NCBI GenBank assembly: GCA_020848035.1
Contig: JADLAX010000006.1
Location: 1 to 64,000 of the forward strand
Direction of reading: 5' to 3'
DNA from: Anaerolineae bacterium
GTDB taxonomy: Bacteria > Chloroflexota > Anaerolineae > Promineifilales > Promineifilaceae
DNA length: 64,000 nucleotides
Shown here: positions 39,784-49,013 of the stretch, piece after piece
Numbering within the stretch: position 1 is the stretch's first letter
Layout of the letters: the number at the start of each line of letters is the position of its first letter
Program-made: the position numbers and the translations under genes
Notes under the pieces: generated by a model
The model's database searches: none
Told to the model about the DNA's origin: nothing
The model's input: the letters and a program-made list of their open reading frames with translations, nothing else

Positions 39784-40956
39784 TTATCGCCTGACTTCCG
39801 TGATTTGTGCGCTGCTGCGGATGCGGGAGATGCCGCCGCCGCCCTCTATGCTGCGGCCGCCGCCGAAGCCGCGAAAGTAGGGTTCGCCCAGCAGCTGGGC
39901 GCGAGTGGCGGCAAACAGGGTGCCCGGCAGGCAGGTGAGCAGCGGCGAGAAACATTCGCGAGTCGGCACGGCCGTTTCCCACCTGAAATCTGCTCCAGGA
40001 TGATTGGCCAATTGGCTATCTTGTGGCGCAATCACCGCCACACGTCGCCCGATGGCTTTGGCCGCTGTTACCAGCTCCAGCGCCCGCCCCTCGTCCCAGC
40101 CGCCCGCGCCGATGAACACGGTGGGCGTGGCCACCTGCCGCCCAAAATATTGCAGATGGGCCCATTCTTCGCTGTCTTGGGCCACGGCCGTATCTCCACT
40201 TGCCTCCAAAATTTTGGCCGCGCTAAAGAGCGCCGTGCCGACGTTTGGCCCCGCGCCGCAAAAGACAAAGTGGTCGGCGTCGTGCCACGCCTCGGCGGCC
40301 TGCCGGGTGGTTTTGTCGCTGCGGGCGATGGTGTGGGCCATGAGATCGGCCGTGTGGGCCAGTTCGCGGCGCAGCTGGTTGGCCGTGGTTTTGCTCAGGT
40401 GGCTGCGATGTTCGCCCAGCTGGATGGCGCACAGGTAAAGTGCCAGCTGCGACGCAACGTAACTGCGCGTGCCGGGCACAATCAAGCCTTGCAGCTCGGC
40501 GGGGAGGGGCGGTACGGCCGTTTCCAACACAAATTCTGCCGCTTGCCCCAGTGGGCTGGTGGGATTGCCGGTGAGGGCAACGGCCGTTGCGCCCGCCTGC
40601 CTGGCCAGCGTTAGTGCCTCCACCGTGCGGCTCACCCCGCCGCTCACCGACGCGGCCAGCACCAGGTTGCGGCCGCGCCCCGTCTCTGGCAAAAAGCCGA
40701 CGGCGTAGCGGGCAAACTGCATGGCGGTCATGGGTTCGCAGGGCAGCCCGGCCAGCTGTTCAAAGGCCAGTTCGGCGTTGAGCGGGGCAAAGTAGCTGTC
40801 GCCGCAGCCGGTGGTGAAGACGCGGCTGATTTTTTGGCTGAGGGCGGGGGTGAGGGTGTGACGAACGGCCGTAACCAGCTCATCCATCATCGTTTCCACC
40901 ATTTCTGGCAGGGTGTCTACCTGTTGATGCAGTGCAGAGCGATTCTCTGGGATCAT
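39784..40956 (-). CDS. SIS-domain sugar-phosphate isomerase/deaminase-like protein (GlmS/AgaS type)
   Basis: 390 residues with two SIS domains (about 35-175 and 215-340): VFTTGCGDSYFAPLNAEL, ASVSGGVSRTVEALTLARQ, FCGAGPNVGTALFSAAKILE and AQDSEEWAHLQYF. This arrangement resembles AgaS and GlmS isomerase domains; no glutaminase domain is present. Reaction not certain. First gene of a two-gene unit with the PfkB kinase. Confidence 0.82.
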   Translation of the reverse strand: MIPENRSALHQQVDTLPEMVETMMDELVTAVRHTLTPALSQKISRVFTTGCGDSYFAPLNAELAFEQLAGLPCEPMTAMQFARYAVGFLPETGRGRNLVLAASVSGGVSRTVEALTLARQAGATAVALTGNPTSPLGQAAEFVLETAVPPLPAELQGLIVPGTRSYVASQLALYLCAIQLGEHRSHLSKTTANQLRRELAHTADLMAHTIARSDKTTRQAAEAWHDADHFVFCGAGPNVGTALFSAAKILEASGDTAVAQDSEEWAHLQYFGRQVATPTVFIGAGGWDEGRALELVTAAKAIGRRVAVIAPQDSQLANHPGADFRWETAVPTRECFSPLLTCLPGTLFAATRAQLLGEPYFRGFGGGRSIEGGGGISRIRSSAQITEVRR

Positions 40957-41163
40957 GGGTCTGTTTTTGCGGGTGCTTAACGTGTTCCTTAAGCCTTTTT
41001 CAGGACAATAATGGGAAATAGGTCATGATGGCGCGGGTAGTTGTTCCAGTATTAAAAATGGCAAAAGTGACTCTCTAAACCGAGACGCCTGGGCTAATTT
41101 GGACAGGTGAAACTTTGGCCATAAGCGTGCCATTTTACCACGGGAGTTGCGGAGCTGTTAAAA

Positions 41164-43710
41164 ATGAATACACAATTGAATATGCCTAAGCGGGTTGGTT
41201 GGGTGTTCCTCTTTCTGAGTGGCGTGATTGGGCTGGTCGGTTTTATTGCCCCATCCCAGGCGGCAACGATTGCCGTGACCACGACATTGGATGAGAACGA
41301 TGGCAGCTGTTTGGACGACGACTGTTCACTGCGCGATGCGTTGGCAACGGCCGTTTCCGGCGACAATATCCTCATTCCTTCTGGCGACTACGTGTTGACC
41401 CTGGGCCAACTGTTGGTTGACCGGGAGTTAACCCTGGAAGGCGCGACCCCAGCGCCGGTTATCGATGCCAATGCATCGTCTCGCGTATTGGAAATCTCCG
41501 GCATAGTTCCGCTCACCCTCAAAAATGTGGTGCTCACCAACGGGCGCGATCTGGACGGCGCTGGCGTAGCCATTTTGGGCGGCGGCCAGCTCACTTTGAT
41601 CGATAGTGAGCTGCGGGGCAACAACGCCAGCGGCAACGGCGGCGGCGTTTACCTGGGCAACCAGGGCACGATTCACCTGATTAGCGGCAGCATCAGCCAA
41701 AACAAGGCCGAAAATAACGGCGGTGGCGTCTACAACATGAATGGCCTGTTCCTGCAATCAGGTGGGGTCATCGAACACAATACCGCACTTGCCGGTGGTG
41801 GCGTATTTGTCAATCTGGAGAACGCGGTGTACCGGATCAGTGATGGCGTGGTGCGGTTTAACACGGCCACTTCTGCTGAGGCCGGTGGCGGGGCAGTGTA
41901 TGTGGCTGCTGGAACCGTGGCGGTGGATGGCGGCGAGCTGTCTCAGAACAGCGGCGATCGCGGTGGCGGTATCCAGTCGGCCAATGGGCAGGTGGTCGTC
42001 AATGGTGGCATCATCAAGGAAAACACGGCGCTTTACGGCGGCGGGGTTTACCTCACTTTCCCTGAATCTTTTCTCACCCAAAACGGCGGGCAGATTAGTG
42101 CGAATGTGTCCACCAGCACCGAATTTGGTGGCGGCGGTGTCTATGGTTTTCAGGGCAGCATGGCCCTGACGGGCGGCGTAATCAACGGCAACACGGCCGT
42201 TGCCGACGGCGCGGGCATTAACATGCGGTTTGGTGGGTTAACCGTCACGGGCGGCACCGTGCACGACAACGTCGCGGGCCGCTATGGCGGCGGCATTTTT
42301 GCCGATTTTGCCACGCTTTCGGTGACCGATTTGCAGTTGGGCCGCAATACGGCCGTAGATGGCGCGGGTCTTTATCTGGCGGCAACGGCAAACCTGGACA
42401 TGACCAATACGGCCGTTTATAGCAATACCGCTTCGGCCAGCGGCGGCGGCCTGATGCTTTTGGGCAGCACCACCCTTACCAACACCACAGTGAGCGGCAA
42501 CCAGGCCCAGGCCAACGGCGGCGGCTTGTGGTTGTCGAGCGGTTCTGTGGCTCTGGAAAATGTTACCCTTGCCGAAAATGAGGCGGCCAACGGTGGCGGT
42601 CTGTACAACGAAAGTGCGGCGGTGATCCTGCACAACACGCTGGTGGCGGGCAATACGGCCGCTGCTGGCCCGGACTGCGGTGGCAGCAGCTACACCAGCG
42701 GCGGCTACAACCTGATCCAGGATGCCACCGAATGTACCCTCACGGGCAGCGCCGCCGGGGACATTTTGGGCGAAGATCCGCAGCTTGAAGCGCTCACGCT
42801 GGCTGGTGCGGCCACCTATCTTCATCCGCTCAGCGCCACCAGCCCGGCGGTAGACGCGGGTGATCCGGCCGTCTGCCCTGGCGGTGACCAGCACAACCGG
42901 CTGCGGCCAATGGATGGCAATTCAGACGGCACGGCCGTTTGCGACATCGGCGCGTTTGAGTATGGCTTCCCCCTGCGTGTCGGCGACGTGACGGTGGCAG
43001 AAAGTGCGAATGGTCCGGTGCTGGCCAGCTTCCCGGTGACGCTTGATTTTGCCGCGCCGGTGACTATCACGGTGGCCTTTGCCAGCGGGGATCAGACGGC
43101 CGTGGCGGGGTTGGATTATACGGCCGTTGCCGGTACGCTCACTTTTGCGCCGGGCCAGACCAGCCAGACGGTGGCCGTGCCCATTCTTGACGATGGGCTG
43201 GACGAAGCGGCCGAAACGTTTGTCCTGACGTTGAGTGACCCGGTTAACGCCTTTTTGGCTAAAGCCGTTGGCGTAGGCACGATTGACGACAACGACGCCG
43301 CGCCGACGCTCGCGATTCAAGATGCCAGCCTGGTGGAAGGCGACCGCAACAGCCAGCCGCTCCTCTTTACGGTGACGCTGGACGCGCCAAGCGGCCAGAC
43401 CGTGCAGGTGAGTTATGCCACGGCGGATGGTACGGCCGTTGCCGGGGTGGATTATACGGCCGTTTCTGGCGTGCTTACTTTGGCGCCGGGTCAGACCAGC
43501 GGCACAATCTCTGTGCCTGTGTTGGGCGATTTGCTGCCGGAGCAGAATGAAACGTTTTCGGTGCTGTTGAGCAGTCCGCAAAATGCGACGCTTGGCCGAA
43601 GCCAGGGGATTGGCACGATTGTGGACAACGAACCGGCCACGCCGGAGCCGCCCGACCCGCCAGAAGATCCGGATTATCTGGTTTACCTGCCGGTGGTGAT
43701 ACGGCCGTAG
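41164..43710 (+). CDS. secreted right-handed beta-helix protein with two Calx-beta domains
   Basis: 848 residues. Signal peptide (VGWVFLFLSGVIGLVGFI, cleavage near AQAA). CSLRDAL (about 57-63) is the hallmark of POMP/choice-of-anchor Q beta-helix proteins. Residues ~110-560 are Gly/Asn-rich helix coils with repeated GGGVY and NNxAxxxGGG; a CPGGDQHNRLRP-type DxxxxxRP motif closes the helix near 590. Two Calx-beta domains follow (~605-715, ~725-830), each with VAGVDYTA. The C-terminal EDPDYLVYLPVVIRP is a tail I associate with Chloroflexota exported proteins. Probably a surface adhesin or matrix protein. Confidence 0.85.
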   Translation: MNTQLNMPKRVGWVFLFLSGVIGLVGFIAPSQAATIAVTTTLDENDGSCLDDDCSLRDALATAVSGDNILIPSGDYVLTLGQLLVDRELTLEGATPAPVIDANASSRVLEISGIVPLTLKNVVLTNGRDLDGAGVAILGGGQLTLIDSELRGNNASGNGGGVYLGNQGTIHLISGSISQNKAENNGGGVYNMNGLFLQSGGVIEHNTALAGGGVFVNLENAVYRISDGVVRFNTATSAEAGGGAVYVAAGTVAVDGGELSQNSGDRGGGIQSANGQVVVNGGIIKENTALYGGGVYLTFPESFLTQNGGQISANVSTSTEFGGGGVYGFQGSMALTGGVINGNTAVADGAGINMRFGGLTVTGGTVHDNVAGRYGGGIFADFATLSVTDLQLGRNTAVDGAGLYLAATANLDMTNTAVYSNTASASGGGLMLLGSTTLTNTTVSGNQAQANGGGLWLSSGSVALENVTLAENEAANGGGLYNESAAVILHNTLVAGNTAAAGPDCGGSSYTSGGYNLIQDATECTLTGSAAGDILGEDPQLEALTLAGAATYLHPLSATSPAVDAGDPAVCPGGDQHNRLRPMDGNSDGTAVCDIGAFEYGFPLRVGDVTVAESANGPVLASFPVTLDFAAPVTITVAFASGDQTAVAGLDYTAVAGTLTFAPGQTSQTVAVPILDDGLDEAAETFVLTLSDPVNAFLAKAVGVGTIDDNDAAPTLAIQDASLVEGDRNSQPLLFTVTLDAPSGQTVQVSYATADGTAVAGVDYTAVSGVLTLAPGQTSGTISVPVLGDLLPEQNETFSVLLSSPQNATLGRSQGIGTIVDNEPATPEPPDPPEDPDYLVYLPVVIRP

Positions 43711-43714
43711 TTAC

Positions 43715-43747
43715 AGATTGGGCCACTCTTTAAGAGTGGCCCAATCT
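43715..43747. terminator. bidirectional hairpin terminator between convergent genes
   Basis: AGATTGGGCCACTCTT (43715-43730) and its perfect complement (43732-43747) form a 16-bp stem with almost no loop. It lies between the stops of the beta-helix gene and the serine hydrolase gene. Confidence 0.75.
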
Positions 43748-43750
43748 CTA

Positions 43751-44836
43751 TCAACGAGCCGCCGGGAACGATGTGTGGATCAGGTCGTGGATTTCCCAGC
43801 CAAGTGCCCCGGCGCACCCGCTCTGGTTGCCCAAAATGACCACGTCGAGCAGGTGCTCCGGGTAATGGTAAAAACGGCCGCTCACGCCATCTTCCTCCCC
43901 CGTGTGCCCCCAGCGCAGCAGCCGTTTGTTGGAGTCAAACACAAATTCGTTGCCGAAGCCGTATTCCCAGAAGCAGCCGCGCATCAGCTCATTCGATTCC
44001 GAAACGTGCGGGGTGAGCATGGCCTGGGTGCTGGCAGGGGATAGCAGACGGCCGTACCGCAGCGCCGTGCTAAAGTGGTGTAGATCAACGGCCGTGGCCA
44101 CCGCCCCGCCATCGGCCGCCGCTTCTGCGGTGGTGCTGTAGATGTTTTTGCGCCAGGGGGTTGTCCCGGATAGGCTTTTCTCGGCCACGTACCCCTCGGC
44201 GAGATTGGGCGCAACGGCGTCCAGGGCGATGAAATCGGCCCCGGCCATGCCCGCCCGGGCAAACACGTGCTGCCGCACGTAGTCGAAGTAGCTCACCCCG
44301 CTCACCGCCTCGATGGCCAGCCCCAGCAAAATGAAGCCTGCGTTGTTGTACTGGTATCGTTCACCTGCGGCAAAATGGGACGGCTTTTGGCTGAACAGCG
44401 GCAGGTAGTCGGCGTTTTGGCGCAGCAGGTAGATGGGATTTTCCCGGCACAGCACCGCCCATTCGGCCTCCCAATCCTCGCTTTCCTCAAACCAGTCGGC
44501 GATGCCGGAACTCATGGTGAGCAGGTGGAAAATAGTGACGTTGGCCGGTATGGCCGACTGGCGCAGGTCCAGCAGGTCATGGATGGGGGTGTTTAGCTGG
44601 AATTTGTGTTGGTCGATGAGCTGGAGGGTGGATACGGCCGTAAACAGCTTGCCAATCGACGCCAGCCGGAAGCGGGTGTCCAGGGTGTTGGCGATGCCAA
44701 ACCCCCGGTGCGCCAGGCCGCAGGTGTGGCTGAACCAAAGCTCGTCCTGCCGCCACAGCGCTACCACGCCGGAAAATTCTTCGGCGGCGGCTTTTTGCTC
44801 AATCAGTTCGGCCAACAGTTTGGTAAACATGCTCAC
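43751..44836 (-). CDS. serine hydrolase of the class C beta-lactamase/PBP4* family
   Basis: 361 residues. SxxK motif in RLASIGKLFTAVS, YxN in RYQYNNAGFILLG and the HTG motif in RWGHTGEEDG. No signal peptide is seen, so a cytosolic esterase or peptidase is more likely than a secreted beta-lactamase. It starts 2 nt after the GT2 stop and ends the five-gene minus-strand series DUF4037-tpiA-M50-GT2-hydrolase. Confidence 0.87.
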   Translation of the reverse strand: MSMFTKLLAELIEQKAAAEEFSGVVALWRQDELWFSHTCGLAHRGFGIANTLDTRFRLASIGKLFTAVSTLQLIDQHKFQLNTPIHDLLDLRQSAIPANVTIFHLLTMSSGIADWFEESEDWEAEWAVLCRENPIYLLRQNADYLPLFSQKPSHFAAGERYQYNNAGFILLGLAIEAVSGVSYFDYVRQHVFARAGMAGADFIALDAVAPNLAEGYVAEKSLSGTTPWRKNIYSTTAEAAADGGAVATAVDLHHFSTALRYGRLLSPASTQAMLTPHVSESNELMRGCFWEYGFGNEFVFDSNKRLLRWGHTGEEDGVSGRFYHYPEHLLDVVILGNQSGCAGALGWEIHDLIHTSFPAAR

Positions 44837-44838
44837 CT

Positions 44839-45723
44839 CTATTTGGTGCTTTCAACGCGCTGCCAGAGGGTGGTTAACGGCCGTTGCCTCACCCGCACCT
44901 GCCAAAAAACCAGCCCCCACAAATGCAGCCGGGCGGCAAACAGCAGCAGTGTCCACCACAGCTCGCGCGGCGATTGGGCAAACTGCAGCGCCAGCTTTGG
45001 CCCCTGCCGCGCCTCCAGGCTGGCCGAGCGCATGGAGTAGGGCGATTGGCGCACGTATGTTTGCGCGTAGCCACCAGCGGAGCGCACCTTTTGCCGCAGC
45101 CAGTCGGCGTAGGTGGTGGGGTATTTTACAAACACCTCTGCCGCTGGCGCGTAACAAATCTGGTAGCCTTGCTCGGCAATGCGGTGGGAGATGACGGCGT
45201 CCTCGGCCAGGGCATCTTCGGGGATGGGGGGGATGAGGTGGCGGCGGGCGGCAAAAAGGTAGCCGGAACAGAGCAGGAACGCCCCGGCGGCATGCCGCGC
45301 CAGCCGGGTTTGGTGCGCCCCTTCCACCAGCACGTGGGACCAGTAACCGAGTTGGGTGGTGCGGGGGCTGCTGGACAACGGCCGTCCCGTCACCGCGCCC
45401 ACCCGTTCAGCGGCAAATGGGGCCAGCAGCGGGGCCAGCGCGTTTGCGCCAATCATCACATCGCCGTCGCTAAACACAACGATGTCGCCCTGGGCGGCCT
45501 GCAAGCCGAGGTTGAGCGCGGCGGGTTTGCCGCGCCGTTCTGGCTCTGGGATGTGGCGAATGAGGGGATGATTGTGGGCGTAGTGGTGGACAACGGCCGT
45601 TGTTTCTGCATCGGGGCAGACGACCAGCAGTTCGCTGCCGGGCGGCAGCTGGGGCAAAAACGCCTCAATCGCCCGGCCAATCGTGGCGGCTTCGCGGTAG
45701 GCGGTAATGAGGACAGAAATCAT
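44839..45723 (-). CDS. family 2 glycosyltransferase
   Basis: 294 residues, GT-A fold. N-terminal ISVLITAYREAATIGRAIEAFL, metal-binding FSDGDVMIGA, the acceptor region EDAVISHRIAEQGYQI and a QxxRW-like QKVRSAGG. One or two C-terminal hydrophobic segments suggest membrane association. ATG at 45723 abuts the GGAGATT repeat. Donor and acceptor unknown; a cell-surface glycan role is likely. Confidence 0.87.
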   Translation of the reverse strand: MISVLITAYREAATIGRAIEAFLPQLPPGSELLVVCPDAETTAVVHHYAHNHPLIRHIPEPERRGKPAALNLGLQAAQGDIVVFSDGDVMIGANALAPLLAPFAAERVGAVTGRPLSSSPRTTQLGYWSHVLVEGAHQTRLARHAAGAFLLCSGYLFAARRHLIPPIPEDALAEDAVISHRIAEQGYQICYAPAAEVFVKYPTTYADWLRQKVRSAGGYAQTYVRQSPYSMRSASLEARQGPKLALQFAQSPRELWWTLLLFAARLHLWGLVFWQVRVRQRPLTTLWQRVESTK

Positions 45724-45725
45724 GG

Positions 45726-45792
45726 GGAGATTGGAGATTGGAGATTGGAGATTGGAGAATTTTTAATCTCTAGTCTCTAATCTCCAATCTCT
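45726..45792. repeat. GGAGATT heptamer hairpin element, second copy
   Basis: Four perfect GGAGATT units (45726-45753) plus a variant, then AATCTCTAGTCTCTAATCTCC... (45765-45792). It exactly fills the 68 bp between the M50 gene stop and the GT2 gene start. Confidence 0.88.
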
Positions 45793-46604
45793 TAAATGGT
45801 GACGTTTTTGGTGCCTTTGGGCGCTTCCACCGAGCTGTACACCACCGAGACCCCCTTGATGCGCCCGACGATACCTTCAAAGGCGGCAATAATCGCCATG
45901 AAGAGCAGGTTGACGCCAATGGCCATCGACAGGGCCAGGCCCAGGTAGCCAAAGACGGTCGCGGCTGGTCCGGCCAGGCTGTTGATCAGCAGCCCCATCC
46001 AGCCCAGCAGCGACAGGACAATGCCCACCACCACCATCGTCCAGATGAAGGCGGGCCAGGCGCGGCGATCCGAGCGGCTGGGCATCATGCCGTTGGCGAT
46101 GGCAAAAAGCAGGTAAAGCCAGAGCAAGAAGTCGGGCGTCTGGAACACCTGGCCCAGGGCGACGGACAGCGTTTCGATCTGCCCGGACTGCACCGCGGCG
46201 GCCAGCTCCGTGACGCCAAAGACACGAAAACCGATGAGGAGGATAACGGCCGTTCCCGAAATCAACGGGGCACCGCCAATGATGCTCTCGCGAATGGGTC
46301 CCAGGGTGCGCCCTTTGAAATATTCCACGTAGCCCAGCTGCACCGTGCCATCCGGCTGCATCCGCGGAATGACGGAGAAACTGCCGGTGCGTACGCCCAA
46401 AAAGGTTGCTGCCAGCCAGTGGCTGACTTCGTGCAAAAAGACGCCCGGCAGCAGGACGATGGCGTACAGGATGACGGCCCGTTCGGGTTTGCCCATCAGC
46501 AGCAAGGAGAGGCCATGCAGGTGGGTGTGAATCCAGCGCTGCATCACCAGCAGAATGATCAGGGCAAAAGCAACCCAGAAAAAGGGCATGATGGCATTGC
46601 TCAT
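45792..46604 (-). CDS. M50-family membrane metalloprotease-like protein
   Basis: 270 residues, five to six membrane helices. Zinc motif LPGVFLHEVSHWLAATFLG (HExxH in a membrane helix) and a distal Asp in ANGMMPSRSDRRAWP match site-2-protease relatives. No PDZ domain. Likely intramembrane or membrane-proximal proteolysis; target unknown. Downstream of tpiA with a palindromic element between. Confidence 0.85.
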   Translation of the reverse strand: MSNAIMPFFWVAFALIILLVMQRWIHTHLHGLSLLLMGKPERAVILYAIVLLPGVFLHEVSHWLAATFLGVRTGSFSVIPRMQPDGTVQLGYVEYFKGRTLGPIRESIIGGAPLISGTAVILLIGFRVFGVTELAAAVQSGQIETLSVALGQVFQTPDFLLWLYLLFAIANGMMPSRSDRRAWPAFIWTMVVVGIVLSLLGWMGLLINSLAGPAATVFGYLGLALSMAIGVNLLFMAIIAAFEGIVGRIKGVSVVYSSVEAPKGTKNVTI

Positions 46605-46622
46605 AAAGCGCTCCGTTCCGAT

Positions 46623-46675
46623 GTAGCCGCGGATTCTTTCCGCGCTCTAGAAACGCGGAAAGAATCCGCGGCTAC
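46623..46675. repeat. GTAGCCGCGG palindromic element, copy 2
   Basis: Perfect 22-bp arms (46623-46644, beginning GTAGCCGCGGATTCTTTCCG, and 46654-46675) with loop CTCTAGAAA. Same family as 15522-15572; placed just past the tpiA stop, where it could also terminate transcription. Confidence 0.88.
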
Positions 46676-46681
46676 AAATGA

Positions 46682-47434
46682 TTAGACTGCGTTTTTCACC
46701 AGCTCGACAAAGCTGGCCTTCAGGCTGGCGCCGCCAACCAGCGCACCGTCGATGTCTGGCTGAGCCATGTACTCGGCGATGTTCTTTTCGTTGGCGCTGC
46801 CGCCGTACTGGATGCGCACTTTTTGCGCGGTGTCTTCGCCAAACATTTCGGCGATGGGGCCGCGCACGCTGAGGCCGATGATGCTGCCCGCCTGGGCGGC
46901 ACTGGCCGATTTGCCCGTGCCGATGGCCCAAATCGGCTCATAGGCGATGACGAGGCTGGCGACCTGTTCGGCGGTTAAGCCAGCCAGGGCGGCACGAACC
47001 TGCCCGCTGACAAACGCCTGGGTTTCGCCTGCTTCGTTTTGCGCCAGGCTCTCGCCCACGCAGATGATGGGGGTGAGGCCGTGAGCCAGGGCGGCTTTGG
47101 CTTTTTTGTTGACGCCTTCGTCGGTTTCGTTGAAATATTCGCGCCGCTCGGAGTGGCCGATGATGACGTATTGGCAGTAGGGGGTGAGCATGTTGGCAGC
47201 CAACTCGCCGGTGTAGGCACCGTTTTCGGCAAAGTGCATGTTTTGCGCGCCAACACCGATTTCAGTAGCTTGCAGGGCGTCGGCGACGGCGGGGATGGCG
47301 ATGAAGGGGGGACAGACAACTTTGTCTATGCCTTTAATCTGGCTCAGGCCATTACGAATTTCACGCACAAAAGCAACGGCTTCTTCGGCCGTTTTATTCA
47401 TTTTCCAGTTGCCAGCAATAATTGGGGTACGCAT
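46682..47434 (-). CDS. tpiA: triosephosphate isomerase
   Basis: 250 residues, standard TIM length. GNWKMNKT (substrate Lys), [13 protein letters not shown] (catalytic His), [15 protein letters not shown] (catalytic Glu) and [11 protein letters not shown] (phosphate loop) are all intact. Interconverts dihydroxyacetone phosphate and glyceraldehyde-3-phosphate in glycolysis. ATG at 47434. Confidence 0.97.
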   Translation of the reverse strand: MRTPIIAGNWKMNKTAEEAVAFVREIRNGLSQIKGIDKVVCPPFIAIPAVADALQATEIGVGAQNMHFAENGAYTGELAANMLTPYCQYVIIGHSERREYFNETDEGVNKKAKAALAHGLTPIICVGESLAQNEAGETQAFVSGQVRAALAGLTAEQVASLVIAYEPIWAIGTGKSASAAQAGSIIGLSVRGPIAEMFGEDTAQKVRIQYGGSANEKNIAEYMAQPDIDGALVGGASLKASFVELVKNAV

Positions 47435-47647
47435 GATGCTCCTTTCAGAAGTTTGACGCAGAGGGGCAGAGGTGCAGAGAGGAAAAACGGATGGGTCGGC
47501 CCACTCTTATTTTGGATTGGTAAGCAATACGGCCGTAATTTTACGCTGTTTTTGTCAATTCGGGTAGCCAGCCTGCGCGGCCCATCACGCGCCACAAGCG
47601 CCGTTGAAGCGGCGTCCCCGGCATTATTGGCTGGCGGTGCCGCTGGT

Positions 47648-48769
47648 TTACGCCTTCGGCTTTCCGGTGGTAAAGAGGTCGGCAAACGGGGGGAACCGCT
47701 GCGGATTGGAGAGAACGTCTGTGGCATCGCAGAGCTGGTCCAGGCTGCCCAGGCCGCGCGGCAGGGTGCGCACCTGGGGGTCTTGAATCTGGTCGTAGAG
47801 GGCGTCGGCATATTGATCGGCGTGGCTGATGCGGTACGGCCGTTCATAAAACCACCGCTCTGCTTCGGGCAATGGCTCGGTGAGCTGCAAGCGGTTGTGC
47901 CAGCGCGCCAGGTAGCGCGTGGCCTGGTTCAGCGCCTGCTCGCGCGGCTGCCAGCTGGCGGCCAGCCACACCTGGTCAAACAGCGGCCGCAGGTCGGCGG
48001 CGCAGGGCAGCCGGGCAAAGGCGGTGCCAAACCATTTGCTGTACGGCGCATACGCCTTTTCCAGCAAAAAGGCCAGCCGCATCAGGTTGTGCACCTGCCG
48101 GGCGGCAATCAGGCGCGAGCCGAGATCATCGCCCACATCCCCGGTGCGCCCGACAAACGGTTCTTCCTGGGCCAGGCGGGTCCACTGCCCGGCCAGCAGG
48201 TAGAGCCAGACGTCGTGCGGGTAGAAGTGCAGCCGCTGGCGCACGGCCGTTACCTCACCCAGCTCATCGTGGAAAAGACGGCCGTAGCGCACCGTGGCCA
48301 ACAGCTGCGACGGCCGCAGCAGCCAATCGACCGCCTGCATGGGTTGGCTGATGTCCAGCGCCAGGTAGTCGCGAAAAAAGCGTTGGGCCGTGGTGAACTC
48401 AACCTGGTGGTTGACTGGCGGCTGGTCGGTAAATTCCAGGTGGGTGGTGCCGTCGGGGTGACGGCCGTAATGGGTTGGATAACCCAAAATCGTCAGCGGC
48501 ATCTCCTGGCGCAGCATGGCGTCGATGGCTGGGGCCTGGCTGGGCAGATCTTCTTCGGCCAGGAACAGCGTCAGGCGCGGTCCCCAGTCATGGTCGCGCG
48601 ACTGCGGCGTGTCGCAGCCGAGCACATCGGATCCTTCGCCCAGCCGTCCGGCGGCGTAGGGCAGGTGGGGGAAGTGGTGGCTGAGCAACGGCCGTACCGC
48701 CTCGGTAAAAAATGCCTGGCACAAATCCAAACCTTTGATAAACGGCCGTTGCATGATGTGCTCGGTCAT
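47648..48769 (-). CDS. DUF4037-domain nucleotidyltransferase-like protein
   Basis: 373 residues. N-terminal nucleotidyltransferase-like region with AGRLGEGSDVLGCDTPQSRDHDWGP (Gly-Ser and Asp-His-Asp features), then helical DUF4037 (about 150-270) with YPHDVWLYLLAGQW and QEEPFVGRTGDVGDDLGS. ATG at 48769 (MTEHIMQRP) follows AAGGAGAA. Biochemical role unknown; possibly AMPylation-like. It lies upstream of tpiA on the same strand. Confidence 0.8.
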   Translation of the reverse strand: MTEHIMQRPFIKGLDLCQAFFTEAVRPLLSHHFPHLPYAAGRLGEGSDVLGCDTPQSRDHDWGPRLTLFLAEEDLPSQAPAIDAMLRQEMPLTILGYPTHYGRHPDGTTHLEFTDQPPVNHQVEFTTAQRFFRDYLALDISQPMQAVDWLLRPSQLLATVRYGRLFHDELGEVTAVRQRLHFYPHDVWLYLLAGQWTRLAQEEPFVGRTGDVGDDLGSRLIAARQVHNLMRLAFLLEKAYAPYSKWFGTAFARLPCAADLRPLFDQVWLAASWQPREQALNQATRYLARWHNRLQLTEPLPEAERWFYERPYRISHADQYADALYDQIQDPQVRTLPRGLGSLDQLCDATDVLSNPQRFPPFADLFTTGKPKA

Positions 48770-48787
48770 AATTTCTCCTTCAAAATT

Positions 48788-48940
48788 AGGCCGCGGATTG
48801 CGCGGATGAATGCGGATGAAATCTGGGCGCAATGGGCGCAAATCTGCTGATTATCACCCTCACCCCAGCCCTCTCCCTCGCAGGGAGAGGGAGCCAAATC
48901 CCCTCCCCCTCGCAGGGGGAGGGTTAGGGTGGGGGTTCAC
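48788..48940. repeat. CGCGGATGA units plus CCCTCACCCC/GAGGG palindromes
   Basis: GCGGATTGCGCGGATGAATGCGG (48791 onward) is related to 24,256. Then CCCTCACCCCAGCCCTCTCCC with CGCAGGGAGAGGG and CCCCTCCCCCTCGCAGGGGG form adjacent hairpins (48857-48935). This CCCTCACCCC unit is a common dispersed repeat in many bacteria. Confidence 0.75.
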
Positions 48941-48973
48941 TTCAAGGACTTGAATTTTATTCTAGCCGATCCT

Positions 48974-48982
48974 TGTTATAAT
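48974..48982 (+). promoter_or_regulatory. extended -10 promoter of the TPR-like gene
   Basis: TGT-TATAAT (48974-48982) is an extended -10 box; no good -35 at standard spacing. It lies about 30 bp before the ATG at 49014, which has GGAGA upstream. Confidence 0.5.
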
Positions 48983-49013
48983 CCCATCCAATCTATGCCA
49001 CCCGGAGAAAAAG

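Noticed and set aside
39196..40614. 472-codon plus-strand frame opposite the PfkB and SIS genes
   Set aside because: Spans two real minus-strand genes and the gap between them, with no recognisable domain.
41020..41163. Possible c-di-GMP riboswitch before the beta-helix gene
   Set aside because: The leader has GAGACGCC and TGGGCTAA stretches, but the conserved core of either c-di-GMP class is missing.
47039..48850. 603-codon open frame on the plus strand opposite tpiA and the DUF4037 gene
   Set aside because: Composition (Gly/Arg/Ala/Val-rich with no domain) and full overlap with two clearly recognisable minus-strand genes show it is an antisense shadow of GC-rich coding DNA.
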